Assembly: GCA_963721005.1 (NCBI GenBank)
Contig: CAVRHR010000006.1
Span: 124,001-188,000, forward strand
Direction: 5' to 3'
Source: VAZQ01 sp963721005
Lineage (GTDB): Bacteria > Pseudomonadota > Alphaproteobacteria > Rhizobiales > Xanthobacteraceae
DNA: 64,000 nt
The notes below the pieces were generated by a model. It made no database searches. It was not told where the DNA came from and saw only the letters and a list, made by a program, of their open reading frames with translations. Each line of letters starts with the position of its first letter. Position 1 is the first letter of the stretch. Made by a program: the position numbers and the translations under genes. Below are positions 1 to 8,697 of the stretch, in pieces.

Positions 1-454
1 AGCCGGGCTCATCCTCCTCAGGGTCTGCCGCTTCGCTCTGCCGACTTGGCGGCCTCCGGCCGTTGTCCGCATAAGCCGTGTCCCAGCGTGGTCGCGCCGG
101 GCCCCTGGGCCCGCTCGGATCATTGGCCGGTTCCGGCAAGGATTCGCGCCGCTGCGCCCGCGCCTTCTCGCGGGAGGAGGTGGGCCAGGTCGCCTCGACG
201 ACCGGCTCGCGCTGCGGGGTGCGCGGGGCCGGTACGCCCTCCTCCGGAAACTCGATGCGCCGCACCGCATTCCGGAATGCCTGCTCCTCCCGCATGATAT
301 CGGCGTCGGTGCAGGGCTCGTTCGAGGAGATCAGCCGTTTGAGCAGGGCCTTGTGCTCCCGGTCATAGATCGCGCCGCGCGCCGCGTAGGCGTCGCGCTC
401 CAGCGACTCCACCGCCCGCGACAGCAATGTGTAGTAGTCGACCCTCAGCACCAT
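1..454 (-). CDS. Conserved hypothetical protein, 3' end cut by window edge
   Basis: An uninterrupted minus-strand frame runs from an ATG at 454 to the left edge, about 151 codons. It begins MVLRVDYYTLLSRAVESLER and has a helical first 75 residues, then a Pro/Arg/Glu-rich, probably disordered tail. The opening resembles a small alphaproteobacterial family that starts MRVDYYSLLSRAV, which I recall from Rhizobiales genomes; the function of that family is unknown to me. The start could also be the GTG at 451, since no clear ribosome-binding site is visible. The real C-terminus lies outside the window. Confidence 0.6.
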   Translation of the reverse strand, partial: MVLRVDYYTLLSRAVESLERDAYAARGAIYDREHKALLKRLISSNEPCTDADIMREEQAFRNAVRRIEFPEEGVPAPRTPQREPVVEATWPTSSREKARAQRRESLPEPANDPSGPRGPARPRWDTAYADNGRRPPSRQSEAADPEEDEPG

Positions 455-578
455 CGGACTGCCGACCCGCGCGCCTGCCCTGGCTGTCGAGTATTGCTGA
501 AGATTCTATCAGACGAAAGCCTGGCAGGCGAAAGCCGGTGGCGGGCGCCGTCGGCGTCGCCAGCCTGAAGGATCGAGA

Positions 579-1469
579 TCAGGCCGCCCGGAAGTAGGAC
601 GCCCCGAGCATCTCGCGCGCGTCGGCGGCGCTGGCGACGTTATCGCCCAGGATCTCGATGATGCGCCCCGCCTTCTCGACCAGCGCCGCATTGCTCGGCG
701 CCAGCTTGCCTCTCTCCAGGTAGAGGTTGTCCTCGAGCCCGACCCGCACGTGGCCGCCGAGCAGCACCGCCTGCGCCACCATGGGAAACTGGTGGAGCGA
801 GATGCCGAAGGCGAACCAGAGCGAGGTGGGCGGCAACAGGTTGCGCATATAGGTCATGGCCTCGGGCGTGGCCGGCTGCCCCCAGGCGATCCCGAGGCAG
901 ATCTGGAACATGCCGGGCGGCTTGATGTGGCCGGTCTCGATCATGCGCTTGGCCAGCAGCAGATGCCCGGTCTCGAACACCTCCAGCTCCGGCAGCACGC
1001 CGGCATCGCGGATCGCGACCGCCATGGTGGCCAGATGCTCGGGCGTGTTGATGAACACCCGCGAGCCCATGTTCAGGCTGCCCATGTCGAGGCTGCAGAT
1101 GTCGGGACGCAGCTCGACCACGTGGCGCACGCGTTCTTCCGGCAGCTTGAGATTGGTGCCGGGTCCGGGCTTGAGCGGATCGTCAGCGCCGGGCACGAAG
1201 CGCGCGCCCGGCCCGGTCGTCAGGTTGATCAGCACATCGCAGCCGCTTGCGCGGATGCGCTCCACCACCTCGCGATAGAGCGCGCCGTCCATGCTGGGGC
1301 GGGTGGTTTTCGGATCGCGGACGTGGATATGCACGATGGCGGCGCCGGCCTGCGCGGCCTCGATCGAGGAGCGCGCGATCTCCTCGGGCGTGACCGGCAC
1401 CGCCTGGTTCTTGGGCGGCGAATCCGCCGAGCCGGTGACCGCGCACGAGATCATGACCTTGCGTTGCAT
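579..1469 (-). CDS. BKACE family beta-keto acid cleavage enzyme (DUF849)
   Basis: This 296-residue protein fits the full length of the BKACE (formerly DUF849) family, zinc-dependent TIM barrels that condense a beta-keto acid with acetyl-CoA to give an acyl-CoA and acetoacetate; the founding member is 3-keto-5-aminohexanoate cleavage enzyme. The zinc-ligand motif HIHVRD (H47, H49) follows an AGAAIV strand, and the family hallmark HVRVGLEDNLYL is near residue 240. The substrate cannot be read from the sequence; carnitine, lysine and other catabolic keto acids are all known for the family. It lies 30 bp downstream of panC on the same strand, which may mean co-transcription but does not indicate a shared pathway. 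Confidence 0.93.
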   Translation of the reverse strand: MQRKVMISCAVTGSADSPPKNQAVPVTPEEIARSSIEAAQAGAAIVHIHVRDPKTTRPSMDGALYREVVERIRASGCDVLINLTTGPGARFVPGADDPLKPGPGTNLKLPEERVRHVVELRPDICSLDMGSLNMGSRVFINTPEHLATMAVAIRDAGVLPELEVFETGHLLLAKRMIETGHIKPPGMFQICLGIAWGQPATPEAMTYMRNLLPPTSLWFAFGISLHQFPMVAQAVLLGGHVRVGLEDNLYLERGKLAPSNAALVEKAGRIIEILGDNVASAADAREMLGASYFRAA

Positions 1470-1499
1470 GTATCTTGCTCCCCGGCTGCCGTGCTTCGA

Positions 1500-2351
1500 T
1501 CATACCGCCACATTGTCGATCAGTCGCGTGCGGCCCAGTCGCGCCGCGACCAGGAGCCGGATGGGACCGTCATGCACGGAGCCGACCGGCAGCAGGGTGT
1601 CGGCATGGCGCGCCTCGAGATAGTCGAGCGCGAAGCCTGATTGCGCGATCGCGGCGCGGCCCTGCGCGAGGGTGCCGGCCAGTTGCGCGCCGGCCGCGAT
1701 CTCCCCGGCGCAGTCCGCGAGCACGCGATGGAGCGTCGGCGCGACCGCGCGCTCCCGCGCCGACAGATAGGCGTTGCGCGAGGAGAGCGCGAGACCGTCA
1801 GGCTCGCGCACCACGGGGGCGCCCAGGATCTTGATCGGGAGATCGAGGTCGCGCGTGAACCTCGTGATGACCTTGAGCTGCTGGTAGTCCTTCTCGCCGA
1901 AGACCGCGATGTCCGGCCGGCATTGCAGGAACAGCTTGGCGACCACCGTTGCCACGCCGGCGAAGAAGTGCGGGCGGAAACCGTCCTCGAGACCGACGCG
2001 CGCGGGTCCGCCCGGCACGATCTCGAGCGCATAGCCCGGCGGATACATGGTCTGCGTCGCCGGCGCCCAGATGAGATCGGCGCCCGATCCGGCGAGCGCC
2101 TCGAGGTCGGCGTCGAGATTGCGCGGATAGGACGCCAGATCCTCGCTCGGGGCGAACTGCGCCGGATTGACGAAGATCGACACGATCACCCGGCCGGCCC
2201 GCCGGCGCGCCAACTGCACCAGGGCCAGATGCCCCTGGTGCAGCGCCCCCATGGTCGGCACCAGCGCGATACGCTGCTGTGCCCGGCGCAGCCGCGCCAC
2301 CGCCCGATGCAGCGCCGGTAACGTGCGCACGACGCGTGGTTGTCGGGGCAT
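1500..2351 (-). CDS. panC: Pantothenate synthetase
   Basis: PanC condenses pantoate with beta-alanine using ATP in the cytoplasm, the last step of vitamin B5 synthesis. The 283 residues match the family length. Visible signatures are VPTMGALHQGH (the HxGH nucleotide-binding motif at 38-41), the FGEKDYQQL loop that binds pantoyl adenylate, and the LSSRN motif that replaces KMSKS. The start ATG at 2351 gives the usual short leader before the first strand. The BKACE gene follows directly. No panB is seen in the window. Confidence 0.96.
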   Translation of the reverse strand: MPRQPRVVRTLPALHRAVARLRRAQQRIALVPTMGALHQGHLALVQLARRRAGRVIVSIFVNPAQFAPSEDLASYPRNLDADLEALAGSGADLIWAPATQTMYPPGYALEIVPGGPARVGLEDGFRPHFFAGVATVVAKLFLQCRPDIAVFGEKDYQQLKVITRFTRDLDLPIKILGAPVVREPDGLALSSRNAYLSARERAVAPTLHRVLADCAGEIAAGAQLAGTLAQGRAAIAQSGFALDYLEARHADTLLPVGSVHDGPIRLLVAARLGRTRLIDNVAV

Positions 2352-2425
2352 GATGGGCCTGATCCCTCGTGGGGCGTGAAACTTATCAGGAACTTTGTTG
2401 CTGCGCGAACCGCACCCTACGCGGG

Positions 2426-2528
2426 TCGTCCCTGCAGAAGCAGGGACCCATACTCCATGTCCTCTCGATGGACTGCGGCGTATGGGTCCCGGCTCGGCGG
2501 CCGCTTCGCGGCCTTGGCCGGGACGACG
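2426..2528. repeat. Intergenic palindromic repeat between panC and mipZ
   Basis: An interrupted inverted repeat: the arm TCGTCCCTGC...GGGACCCATAC is answered by GTATGGGTCCC...GGGACGACGA. It fills most of the 289-bp gap between the divergent panC and mipZ genes. The outer arms resemble those of the element at 24578-24652 (CGTCCCCGC/GCGGGGATGAC), so the two probably belong to one dispersed rhizobial repeat class. Confidence 0.6.
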
Positions 2529-2559
2529 AAGATCTCAACGCCCCTGCGCCCCGCCATTA

Positions 2560-2567
2560 ATGGTTAA
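2560..2567 (-). promoter_or_regulatory. Possible CtrA half-site upstream of mipZ
   Basis: ATGGTTAA, which is TTAACCAT on the minus strand, matches the half-site reported for the cell-cycle regulator CtrA in several alphaproteobacteria. It lies 74 bp before the mipZ start. An 8-mer is weak evidence alone. Confidence 0.25.
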
Positions 2568-2640
2568 ACCAGCCGATCCGCCACCAACCCTTGACCCCGT
2601 TCCGCGCCCGGATAGGACTTGAAGCCTCCGAGGTGGCGTC

Positions 2641-3579
2641 ATGTCCGTACCAAGTAGTACGAGGCGGCCCGTATCCGCGCACGTGGTCGTGCTCGGCAAT
2701 GAGAAAGGCGGCTCCGGCAAGTCGACGCTGGCGATGCATGTCGCAGCCGCGCTGATGAATGCCGGGCAGCGGGTCGCGAGCATCGATCTCGACTCGCGCC
2801 AGAAGAGCTTCACCCGCTACGTCGAGTTCCGGCGCGATTGGGCCAAGCGCAAGGGCCTCGACCTGAAGATTCCGGCCCACACCTGCATGCGGCGCGGATC
2901 GACTCTCAAGCTCGACGAGAACGAGGCGATCGAAGCCGCCCAATTCGCCGACGCGATCTCCGCGATCGAGCAAAGCCATGATTTCATCGTCATCGACACG
3001 CCGGGCGCCGACACCCATCTGACCCGGCTGGCGCATTCGCTCGCCGACACCCTGATCACGCCGCTCAATGACAGTTTCGTCGACTTCGATGTGCTCGGCA
3101 CGCTCGACCCGATCACGCTGGTGGTCACCGGCGAGGGGCCCTATGCCCAGATGGTGCGGGAAGCGCGCCGGCAGCGGCGGGAGATCGATTTCCTACGCAT
3201 GGATTGGGTGGTGGTGCGCAACCGCATGTCGCAGGTCGGCGAGCGCCAGGACGGCTTGGTCGGGGCGGGCCTCGAGCAGCTGGCGGCGCGGCTCGGTTTT
3301 CGCTGCGTCGAAGGATTTGCCGAACGGGTCATCTACCGCGAGCTGTTTCCGCGCGGCCTGACCGCGCTCGATGCCGTCGCCGCCGGCGAGCCCGGTGCGC
3401 GGCCGGGCGCGGAGCAGGCGGACGCGCAACACGTGGGCGTGCAGCAGGAGGTCCTGCGGTTGCTCGAGGGCCTCCAGCTGCCGCTCAACGAGACCGGGCG
3501 GCGCCGCTCGGCGGCGCGGCAGGAATGGTTTGCCGCCCAGCGCAGCCCGCTCGAGGTGCACGACTTCATCCGCGCCTGA
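2641..3579 (+). CDS. mipZ: MipZ, division-plane positioning ParA-type ATPase
   Basis: MipZ is the alphaproteobacterial P-loop ATPase that binds ParB near the chromosome poles and forms a gradient inhibiting FtsZ, so that division is placed at mid-cell. The 312 residues carry the deviant Walker A motif KGGSGKST (22-29) preceded by VVVLGNE, the switch I strand IDLDSRQ, and the Walker B region FIVIDTPGADTHLT. The tail (GLTALDA and VLRLLEGLQLP) keeps the MipZ-specific C-terminal pattern rather than that of a partition ParA. The gene stands alone, without parB. The stretch from about residue 255 to 275 is unusually Ala/Gly/Pro-rich. Confidence 0.93.
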   Translation: MSVPSSTRRPVSAHVVVLGNEKGGSGKSTLAMHVAAALMNAGQRVASIDLDSRQKSFTRYVEFRRDWAKRKGLDLKIPAHTCMRRGSTLKLDENEAIEAAQFADAISAIEQSHDFIVIDTPGADTHLTRLAHSLADTLITPLNDSFVDFDVLGTLDPITLVVTGEGPYAQMVREARRQRREIDFLRMDWVVVRNRMSQVGERQDGLVGAGLEQLAARLGFRCVEGFAERVIYRELFPRGLTALDAVAAGEPGARPGAEQADAQHVGVQQEVLRLLEGLQLPLNETGRRRSAARQEWFAAQRSPLEVHDFIRA

Positions 3580-3682
3580 GAGCGCCTGCGCCTGAGGGCG
3601 CCCAGCGCCCTGATCGGCCGCCCCCGGGCATTGCGCCGGGCCCCGGATATCGCCACCTTTAGGGACGATCAACGGGTGTTCC

Positions 3683-4423
3683 ATGGCGCAAGACCGCAGC
3701 GACCGGACTCCGGCTCCGGCGGGTCGAAGCGGTGATCCGGCCGAAGCTTCCTCGTCTTCGGAGATCGACGCTTTTCTGGCCCGGGTGCGTGAGCTCGAGC
3801 CTTCGACCGCGGCCGGCACGCGCGGCCGGCTGATCTTTGCCCTCGATGCCACCATGAGCCGGCAGCCGACCTGGGACACCGCTTGCCGGCTGCAGGCCGA
3901 TATGTTCCGCGAGGCCGCCTCGATCGGCGGCCTGGATATCCAGCTCGGCTACTACCGCGGCCTGACCGAATGCCGGGTCTCCGGCTGGGTCGGCGAGGCC
4001 GAGCGCCTAGCCCACCTGATGTCGGCCATCGATTGCCGCGGCGGCCGCACCCAGATCGGCAAGATCATTGCGCATGCGGCGCGCGAGACCCGCAAAGCCA
4101 AGGTGCAGACGCTGGTGTTCGTGGGCGACGCCATGGAGGAGAACCTGGACGATCTCTGCCACGCCGCCGGCGAGCTCGGGCTCCTGTCGGTGCCGGCCTT
4201 CATGTTCCAGGAGGGCGGCGATCCGGTGGCCGAGCAGGCCTTTCGCGAGATCGCCCGCCTCACCCGTGGCGCCTATTGCCGCTTCGATCCCGGCGCTGCC
4301 CACGAGCTGGCGGCGCTGCTGCGCGCGGCCGCAGCCTTCGCGGCCGGCGGCATGCGCGCGCTCGCCGACCTCTCGGCCCGCCGCGACGCCGGCGCCATCA
4401 AGCTGCTGCAGCAGATGAGATAG
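3683..4423 (+). CDS. VWA-domain-like protein, alphaproteobacterial
   Basis: The 246-residue protein has a disordered Ser/Pro-rich N-terminus of about 25 residues and then a Rossmann-like von Willebrand A fold: GRLIFALDATMSR opens the domain, FVGDAMEEN forms a central strand, and LTRGAYCRFDP is typical of the last third. The metal-site motif is D-A-T-M-S rather than the classic DxSxS, so metal binding is uncertain. No signal peptide or membrane segment is visible, so it is probably cytosolic. It sits between mipZ and a membrane J-domain gene. A VWA protein next to a J-domain protein recurs in alphaproteobacteria as far as I recall, but its role is unknown to me. Confidence 0.8.
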   Translation: MAQDRSDRTPAPAGRSGDPAEASSSSEIDAFLARVRELEPSTAAGTRGRLIFALDATMSRQPTWDTACRLQADMFREAASIGGLDIQLGYYRGLTECRVSGWVGEAERLAHLMSAIDCRGGRTQIGKIIAHAARETRKAKVQTLVFVGDAMEENLDDLCHAAGELGLLSVPAFMFQEGGDPVAEQAFREIARLTRGAYCRFDPGAAHELAALLRAAAAFAAGGMRALADLSARRDAGAIKLLQQMR

Positions 4424-4855
4424 GCATGAACGAGAAAACCTGCCTACGCGCAGAGAGTATTCTCAAAGCACGGCATCTCCTGTTCGTTGCCGCGGATGAG
4501 CTGAGGTATGCGCACGTCTTCAAGAAGCGATCATGCTTTGTTGGGGGCGCACAGGGCTTCACTCCCTCGCCCCGGAGGGGAGAGGGTGGGGTGAGGGGGC
4601 CACGATGTTTCCGTATCGCACCGCCGGAGCCCCCTCATCCCACCTTCTCCCAAGCGAAGTCGGATATATCCGACTTCGCCACCATTCATGTCCAAAGTCG
4701 AATAAATCCGACTTTGGATGGGAGAAGGAGTGAAACGTCGTGCTCGCCTAACCAAGGAGGCATCTTCTCCGGCTTTTCCGGCGAGCCGTCTGAATGCTTT
4801 GGCGCGTCCGCGGGGACGAGCGGGCGGAGAAGCAGGCCGACCAAGGGCTCCGCCG
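4424..4855. repeat. Intergenic region with nested palindromes
   Basis: No gene is supported here. From about 4558 to 4731 lies a composite rhizobial-type repeat. Outer arms CACCTTCTCCCA (4641-4652) and TGGGAGAAGGAG flank two inner palindromes: a perfect 26-bp one at 4654-4679 (arms GCGAAGTCGGATA/TATCCGACTTCGC) and an imperfect one at 4691-4718 built on the same core (AAAGTCG...CGACTTT). The inner pair look like small elements inserted into the outer repeat. Confidence 0.65.
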
Positions 4856-5560
4856 ATGCCTGAGATCATCTTCGGCATCCTGGTGCTGGCGCTGCTGTTG
4901 TGGGCGAGCAATGCCTTTGCCAGCGTCGATCCGCGCAAGCTCGCCCCGGTGGTGAAATTCGCCGGCGGGTTCGGCGCGCTCGGCGGCGCCGCGTTCCTGG
5001 CGGCCCGCGGGCAGTTCCAGCTGGCGGTTCCGCTCGGCTTTGCGGGGCTGGGATTGCTGGGCTGGCTGCCCGGAAAGCTCGCCGGCTTCGGCGCCCGTAC
5101 GCAGAAGAGTCCCGGGCAGACCTCGCGGGTGCGCTCCGCCTTCGTGGAGATGGAGCTCGATCACGACACCGGGGCGATGCGCGGGCGCATTCTCGCCGGC
5201 CCCCGCGAGGGCGTTACCCTCGATATCCTCGATGTCGCGACCGTGGTCGGTTTCCTCCCCGAGATCGACGAGGAAAGCCGCTCCCTACTGATCGCGTATC
5301 TGGACCGCCGGGCGCCCCGATGGCGTGAAGACGTGCAGGGTGACACGGCAGCGCGGCACGGGAGCCCGCGCCGGGGCGGCAAAATGACTGAAGAGGAGGC
5401 TTATCAGATCCTTGGCGTGCAGCCGGGGGCGAGCGCCGCGGAGATCGGGCGCGCGCACCGCGCGCTCATGAAGAAACTCCACCCCGACCAGGGGGGGTCG
5501 ACGTATCTGGCTGCCCGCGTCAATGAAGCCAAGGATGTTCTTCTGCGCCGTCATCGCTGA
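4856..5560 (+). CDS. Membrane-anchored J-domain (DnaJ-like) co-chaperone
   Basis: The 234-residue protein has a hydrophobic N-terminus (IIFGILVLALLLWASNAFA) and a second apolar segment near residues 45-75. A short soluble part follows, and the C-terminal J domain (about 175-234) carries the HPD motif in KKLHPDQGG, which is needed to stimulate a DnaK ATPase. This order of membrane anchor first and J domain last recalls DjlA or the mitochondrial Pam18/TIM14 type rather than full DnaJ. The ATG at 4856 is chosen because it precedes the anchor directly; the frame stays open for 46 more codons upstream, but that stretch is repeat DNA. Confidence 0.88.
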   Translation: MPEIIFGILVLALLLWASNAFASVDPRKLAPVVKFAGGFGALGGAAFLAARGQFQLAVPLGFAGLGLLGWLPGKLAGFGARTQKSPGQTSRVRSAFVEMELDHDTGAMRGRILAGPREGVTLDILDVATVVGFLPEIDEESRSLLIAYLDRRAPRWREDVQGDTAARHGSPRRGGKMTEEEAYQILGVQPGASAAEIGRAHRALMKKLHPDQGGSTYLAARVNEAKDVLLRRHR

Positions 5561-5658
5561 TCACTCCGTACGCAACCAATCTAGCCTACAAATCTTAAGC
5601 GACTCCGGCTCCGGTTTCCGCGCCCTGTTAAGCGCCGCCATCGGTTGTCGATGGTCGT

Positions 5659-7608
5659 TCAGTTCTTGATCGTCATGCAGTCGACGTCGTTGTGCTTGAG
5701 ATAGTTGCAGGCCGCCTCGGCCTGGTCCTTGCCGAGCCCGGCGAAGCGGGCGCGGTATAAAGTGGCGTCACCCTTGTTCACGCTTTCCGTGAAGGCATCG
5801 GCGCTCGCCAGGAACTTCGACGCTTTGCTCTGCACCGCGCTCAGGCGCTGCTTGGCTTCGCCCTCGGCCGGAAAGGCGCCGACCTGGATGATCCAGCCGG
5901 CATGTTGAGCCTGGGGCGCCGGCGCGCTGTGCGCCGCTGCGACCGGCGCCGGGGCCGGCGGGGGCGCGGCTGCGGCGATCGGGACCGACGCCGCTTCTGC
6001 CGCTGGTGCGGTGGTCACGCGTGCGGGCAGGCCAGCGATCGCGCCCGGACGCGTTCCGGGCGGCGGGAAGGGCAGCACCGCCGCCTTTACTGGCGCAATG
6101 GCGCTCGGTTGCGGGGTCGATTGCGTGGTCGCGGGTGCGGCCGGCTCGGCCGCGGCCGGCAGCTGCAGCGGTGCCAGCGAGGCGGTTTGCACTGCGCTGC
6201 CCGGTTTCACCAGGACGGTCTTGACCATGACGGGATGGATCGGATCTTCCGAGCCGACGGCGGGCGTGTTGCGCGCCGCAGGTGCCGCGTTGGTCGCCGC
6301 CCAGCGCGGAACCTGGACCGTGGTGCTGGCGCCTGGGTCGGATTTCGACGTCAGGGTGATTGGGACACTGGTGGCGGAGGCGACCGCATAGCCCTGCGGC
6401 GCCGATTTAGCTTCCGGCTTGGCATCGGGTTTGGCGGCACCGAGCGTGACCGGCACGCTGCTCGCGGATGCCAGCCCGAAACCTGCAGGAACGGATTTGG
6501 TTTCCGGCTTGCCCTTGGTGGCCGGTTTGGCATCGGCTTTGGCATCCGGCTTGGCCGAGGTCACCGTGACCGGCACGCTCGCGGCGGCCGCCACTGCGTA
6601 CTTGGCTGCGAACTTGGGATCGGGCTTCGGATCGGGCTTCGGATCGGACTTGGGCTCGGACTTGGCATCGATCTTGGTATCGGCCTCGGCGACCAGCGGC
6701 GCGCTGCGCTGCACTGCCGCCTGCGCGATGTGGTCGTGGATCAGCTCGCGCATGCGCTCGTCGCGGCTGCCGGCGCTGCTGCCGCCGAACACGACCGCGA
6801 CCAGGTAGCGGTTGTCGCGATGCACCGAGGTCACGATGTTGAAGCCCGACGCGCTGATATAGCCGGTCTTGATGCCGTCGACGCCGTCCACATTGCCCAA
6901 GAGGCGATTGTGGTTGCCGATCGCTTCGCCGTGATACTCGAACACGCGGGTCGAGAAATACTTGTAGTAACGCGGAAAGCGTTCCTGGATGGTGCGGCCC
7001 AGCAGAGCCTGGTCGCGCGCGGTGGTGACCTGCTCGTCCGCCGGCAGGCCCGAGGCATTGTGATAGACCGTGTGCGCCATGCCGAGCGCCTGCGCCTTGC
7101 GGGTCATCAGCTTGGCGAAGGTCTCCTCGTCGCCGGCGATGCTTTCCGCCACCACCACGGCTGCATCGTTGGCCGAGCGGGTCACGATGCCCTTGATGGC
7201 GTCCTCGACCCGGATGGTCTGGCCGTTGTGCAAGCCGAGCTTGGTCGGCGACTGGATCGCGGCGTGCTCGGATACCTCGAGTGAACTGTCGAGCTTGAGC
7301 TTGCCCGCCTCGAGCTGCTCGAACAGGAGATAGAGCGTCATGATCTTGGTGAGCGAGGCCGGGTGACGCAGCGCGTCCGGGTTGGAGGCGTGCAGGATCG
7401 CGCCCGAATTGCCGTCCACCACGATGTCCGAATAGCGTGGCTCGTCGCTGACCGCTTCGGTCTTGCTGGTTTCGCTCGATTCGAGGTGCTTGCGGCGGGA
7501 ACGCGCATCCGACGTGTCGCTCGACACCGCGAGCACGGACACTGCCGCAACGAGGCTGAAGACACCAAAGCGAAGCCCGCTCAGGGCCCCGATCCCCCTA
7601 ACCAACAT
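5659..7608 (-). CDS. D-alanyl-D-alanine carboxypeptidase with C-terminal SPOR domain
   Basis: A penicillin-binding-protein-type serine peptidase of the S11 family that trims D-alanine from peptidoglycan stem peptides in the periplasm. Catalytic motifs are SLTK (85-88), SAN (145-147) and KTG (248-250). Residues 1-35 form a signal peptide or anchor. After the catalytic domain comes a linker of about 200 residues rich in Lys, Pro, Asp and Ala, followed by a SPOR domain (about 570-649, starting GWIIQVGAF) that binds denuded septal glycan. The start at 7608 follows GACGGGGGACGC, whereas the longer frame from 7758 lacks a plausible leader. The linker holds three degenerate copies of a unit around SVPVT plus a KPDAK-type run, an odd low-complexity expansion. 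At 649 residues it is much longer than plain DacA. Confidence 0.93.
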   Translation of the reverse strand: MLVRGIGALSGLRFGVFSLVAAVSVLAVSSDTSDARSRRKHLESSETSKTEAVSDEPRYSDIVVDGNSGAILHASNPDALRHPASLTKIMTLYLLFEQLEAGKLKLDSSLEVSEHAAIQSPTKLGLHNGQTIRVEDAIKGIVTRSANDAAVVVAESIAGDEETFAKLMTRKAQALGMAHTVYHNASGLPADEQVTTARDQALLGRTIQERFPRYYKYFSTRVFEYHGEAIGNHNRLLGNVDGVDGIKTGYISASGFNIVTSVHRDNRYLVAVVFGGSSAGSRDERMRELIHDHIAQAAVQRSAPLVAEADTKIDAKSEPKSDPKPDPKPDPKFAAKYAVAAAASVPVTVTSAKPDAKADAKPATKGKPETKSVPAGFGLASASSVPVTLGAAKPDAKPEAKSAPQGYAVASATSVPITLTSKSDPGASTTVQVPRWAATNAAPAARNTPAVGSEDPIHPVMVKTVLVKPGSAVQTASLAPLQLPAAAEPAAPATTQSTPQPSAIAPVKAAVLPFPPPGTRPGAIAGLPARVTTAPAAEAASVPIAAAAPPPAPAPVAAAHSAPAPQAQHAGWIIQVGAFPAEGEAKQRLSAVQSKASKFLASADAFTESVNKGDATLYRARFAGLGKDQAEAACNYLKHNDVDCMTIKN

Positions 7609-8009
7609 GCGTCCCCCGTCTATCTTGCCGCCCAGGCGTCCTACCCGAGTTCCGAACCCCTGTCGGCCTCCCCACGATACGCAAGGGACCGGCCAAAAGA
7701 GGCAAAATTCGGATTGCCCTGGGCCTTTCTTCACCCTTTCCAGCCGGGCATCGGTCAAATCGCGCGCCGAATGCTGGACTAATCGACGCTTCGAGCAACG
7801 CTAGGGGAGGCCAATTGCCAAAGCGTTAACCCGCCGGGCTTCGGGCCAGCGCCATGTTGCGCTGCAAAAATAGACCTTGACTTTTGTGCAGTGCAATATA
7901 AATAAATGAGGTGTTGGCGAGCTTTGGCGCGGGGACCCAGGCGGGGTCTCTGGCGAGGGCGAAACTGGCTGCGGACATTCCGGCCGCGCCGCGAAAGGCA
8001 AGGGATACC
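7609..8009. promoter_or_regulatory. Divergent promoter region with PhaR-like operators and phasin promoter
   Basis: This 401-bp gap separates the carboxypeptidase (leftward) from the phasin (rightward). A likely sigma-70-type promoter has TTGACT at 7877-7882 and TAAATA at 7899-7904. Between the boxes lies TGCAGTGCA (7887-7895), and 20 bp upstream lies the perfect palindrome TTGCGCTGCAA (7857-7867). Both fit the CTGC/TGC-rich operators described for PhaR, the repressor of phasin genes in Paracoccus and relatives, which releases DNA when polyhydroxybutyrate accumulates. PhaR itself is not in the window. The assignment is by motif and by the gene controlled. Confidence 0.5.
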
Positions 8010-8345
8010 ATGAAGAGCTTCGAGGACATGCAGAAGTTCGGCAAGGATAATGCCGAGGCCACGATGAAGACGCTGGGTGCGGTCTCGAAGAGCGTCCAGA
8101 CCATTGCGGTCGAGATGGCGGACTACTCGAAAAAGGCGTTCGAGGACGGTGCCGCCGCGACCGAGAAGCTGATGGGCGCCAAGTCGATGGAGAAGGCGGT
8201 CGAAGTGCAGAGCGACTACTTCAAGACCGCCTATGAAGGATTTGTGTCGCAGACCGCCAAGCTCGGAGAGCTCTATGCGGGTCTGGCGCAGGAGGCCTAC
8301 AAGCCCTTCGAAAGCTACGTCAGCAAGGCGGCGGCCGCAAAATAA
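8010..8345 (+). CDS. Phasin family protein
   Basis: The 111-residue amphipathic helical protein starts MKSFEDMQKFGKDNAE and has the Phasin_2-type pattern of KSVQTIAVEMADYSKKAFEDG, EKLMGAKSMEKAVEVQ and SDYFKTAYEGFVSQ, ending in a Lys/Ala-rich tail. Phasins coat polyhydroxyalkanoate granules and control their size. The ATG at 8010 (after AAGGGATACC) is preferred over the GTG at 7911, which would put the promoter region inside the gene. PhaR-like sites upstream and a strong terminator 30 bp downstream point to a single-gene transcript. Confidence 0.93.
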   Translation: MKSFEDMQKFGKDNAEATMKTLGAVSKSVQTIAVEMADYSKKAFEDGAAATEKLMGAKSMEKAVEVQSDYFKTAYEGFVSQTAKLGELYAGLAQEAYKPFESYVSKAAAAK

Positions 8346-8374
8346 CGCGCCCGCCGTTCCGCTCGACCACGTGG

Positions 8375-8402
8375 AAAGCCCGACCCTCCGTCGGGCTTTT
8401 TT
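8375..8402 (+). terminator. Rho-independent terminator of the phasin gene
   Basis: Ten-bp stem AAAGCCCGAC/GTCGGGCTTT with a CCTCC loop, followed by a run of T. Confidence 0.9.
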
Positions 8403-8697
8403 GCATGCGGGGCTGCGCCCCTACGCGGCCGAGCCCGCGCCGAGCGCGGCTGAGCCTGCGCCCCGGGCGACCAAATCGTCATCGCGGCTTGACTTGGCGC
8501 GGGGCCGGCGCGAGTAAGTTGCCAGCGAGCGTTGCGGATCGGTCGATGCGCGTGATCGCGGACCGGCTCGGCGAAGCGCCGGGCAAGGGTTGGCGCCAGC
8601 TCGCCGTCTCCGTCGCATTCTGCGCTTCGCCTGCTTGAACTTGGCTCTTCGCCTGAATTTGATCCGTCAAAATAGCTCATCGCCGGAGAGGTTCCGC
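8403..8697. other. Intergenic, nothing identified
   Basis: Short frames here lack family similarity or ribosome-binding sites. A TTGACT box near 8488 could be a -35 element for the DUF1003 gene, but no good -10 partner is seen. Confidence 0.4.

Noticed and set aside
750..1640. Long plus-strand frame opposite the BKACE gene
   Set aside because: It is the complement of a recognised enzyme and reads as His/Arg/Gln-rich sequence with no family resemblance; typical of GC-rich antisense shadow.
5902..7284. 460-codon plus-strand frame opposite the D,D-carboxypeptidase
   Set aside because: Arg/Gly-rich composition without domains; the opposite strand has full catalytic motifs.
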